Origin: JADFRG01 sp046759305
Lineage (GTDB): Bacteria > Chloroflexota > Anaerolineae > Anaerolineales > E44-bin32
DNA length: 12,499 nucleotides
Direction of reading: 5' to 3'
Assembly: GCA_046759305.1 (NCBI GenBank)
Contig: JBHIBY010000068.1
Span: forward strand, 1-12,499
Shown here piece after piece: positions 11,889 to 12,499 of this stretch; the first letter of the stretch is position 1; every line of letters starts with the position of its first letter. The position numbers were made by a program, and so were the translations under genes. The notes below the pieces were generated by a model, which had not been told where the DNA came from, did not search any database, and saw only the letters and a program-made list of their open reading frames with translations.

Positions 11889-12499
11889 GGCTGGTCGTCA
11901 AGTTCGCGGTCGAGCCAACCTGCAACATACCAGCGCAAGTAGTCTTTCACATGTTCTTCCCAATAGGCCTCCGTGTGCTCGCCCGGGAATGATCGCAAGA
12001 CGTACGCGACTTCAGCCTCATCAAATAAGCCGGTGATCTCCGGGATCTCAAACCGTAATGAATCTCGATCGCCGATATCGATCCATATTTTCGGCATCAC
12101 CTCCACTGGAACAGCTTCGATCCAATCGGGAAGCCTGAACATATCCGGAACTAAAACAGCAGGACTGTGCAAACCAATGGCCTGGAATAGTTCCGGGTTT
12201 TGCATCCCAATTCGGAGTGCCCAACCCGCGCCCCGTGATATTCCTCCAATTGAACGAATTGCACGATCAGGGCTGGCACCAAATTCGCGCTCAATGTGCG
12301 GAATTAGGTACTCTACGATGGTCTTCTCGTAATCCAGGCCCAGCCGCTCCCATGGCATCACGATCAAGAAGGGCGGCGACTGATTTGCTACCACCAGTCG
12401 TGCTGCTTCCTCATCCACATTTAAATCATCCCACTGGGCGTCTGTGCGAGCCACACCATGGAGAAGATAGAGCGATGGAAGTTGTCCCTCTGCTTTGGA
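11882..12499 (-). CDS. Alpha/beta-hydrolase esterase (putative esterase D-like family), 5' truncated
   Basis: The last 205 residues are visible; the frame is open to the window edge, so the N-terminus is missing. The GTG at 12454 is not the start, since the typical strand LPSLYLLHGVARTDAQW lies partly upstream of it. Numbered from the edge: HG oxyanion region LLHG (12-15), nucleophile elbow GISRG with S88 (86-90), acid D146 in GDRDSL, and His H175 in GEHTEAYW. This is a complete Ser-Asp-His set of the carbohydrate/feruloyl/S-formylglutathione esterase group. The substrate cannot be told from this part, and secretion cannot be judged. No neighbour indicates a pathway; it converges on tsaC with a 7-bp overlap. 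Stop TGA. Confidence 0.85.
   Translation of the reverse strand, partial: SKAEGQLPSLYLLHGVARTDAQWDDLNVDEEAARLVVANQSPPFLIVMPWERLGLDYEKTIVEYLIPHIEREFGASPDRAIRSIGGISRGAGWALRIGMQNPELFQAIGLHSPAVLVPDMFRLPDWIEAVPVEVMPKIWIDIGDRDSLRFEIPEITGLFDEAEVAYVLRSFPGEHTEAYWEEHVKDYLRWYVAGWLDRELDDQPQ

Noticed and set aside
1..12499. Search by eye for tRNA genes, CRISPR repeats, transposase motifs and known riboswitches
   Set aside because: No T-arm consensus in a cloverleaf context, no regularly spaced direct repeats, no transposase or integrase motifs, and no recognised riboswitch core were seen.

Overview
The window reads as ordinary chromosomal DNA of a free-living bacterium, most likely a member of the Chloroflexota (inference, about 60% sure). 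The pointers are: a surface protein with a Pro/Thr 'PTDTPxP' tail, a sortase with the N-terminal 'DLSIDELEAIL' segment that I associate with Chloroflexota sortases, a conserved protein of a type I recall from that phylum, and a PrmC with NLPY in place of NPPY. G+C looks mid-50s by eye. No rRNA, tRNA, insertion sequence, phage gene or CRISPR array is visible. Six of ten visible start codons are GTG or TTG, and six of twelve stops are TAG.

Layout. (1) 1-1852, plus strand: the 3' part of a ComM/YifB AAA+ ATPase gene, overlapped by 10 bp by a gene for a conserved protein of unknown function. (2) 1964-4278, minus strand: a compact operon ygfZ - low-molecular-weight protein tyrosine phosphatase - fructosamine kinase family, the last two overlapping by 4 bp. 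The phosphatase/kinase pair matches a known two-step route for repairing sugar-phosphate damage on proteins. YgfZ is a folate-binding Fe-S maintenance protein. (3) 4279-4465: a divergent promoter region with a TATAAT on each strand; the ygfZ message looks leaderless, while the sortase message has a leader of about 95 nt with alternative hairpins. (4) 4466-9190, plus strand: a membrane-anchored sortase, a membrane receptor-type class III adenylate cyclase (sensor-HAMP-cyclase), a 568-bp stretch with no secure gene but with a strong ribosome binding site and short membrane-like frames, and a type II anchored surface protein with a Pro/Thr-rich tail. This half concerns the cell surface and signalling. 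(5) 9268-11888, plus strand: prfA (RF1), prmC (RF1/RF2 glutamine methyltransferase) and tsaC (threonylcarbamoyl-AMP synthase), a translation-fidelity cluster with its own TATAAT, a leader hairpin and a possible 8-codon leader frame. (6) 11882-12499, minus strand: the 3' part of an alpha/beta-hydrolase esterase, converging on and overlapping tsaC by 7 bp.

How the genes work together. PrmC methylates the GGQ glutamine of the RF1 encoded just upstream, and TsaC starts the t6A modification of ANN-decoding tRNAs. The phosphatase and kinase are inferred to act in sequence on ribulosamine 5-phosphates. The sortase, cyclase and Pro/Thr-rich protein share a region but show no direct link; in particular the Pro/Thr protein lacks a sortase sorting signal. 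I see no obvious new defence or mobile system. The points most worth a second look are the deglycation pair, the prfA leader, the 7510-8077 stretch and the conserved unknown at 956-1852.
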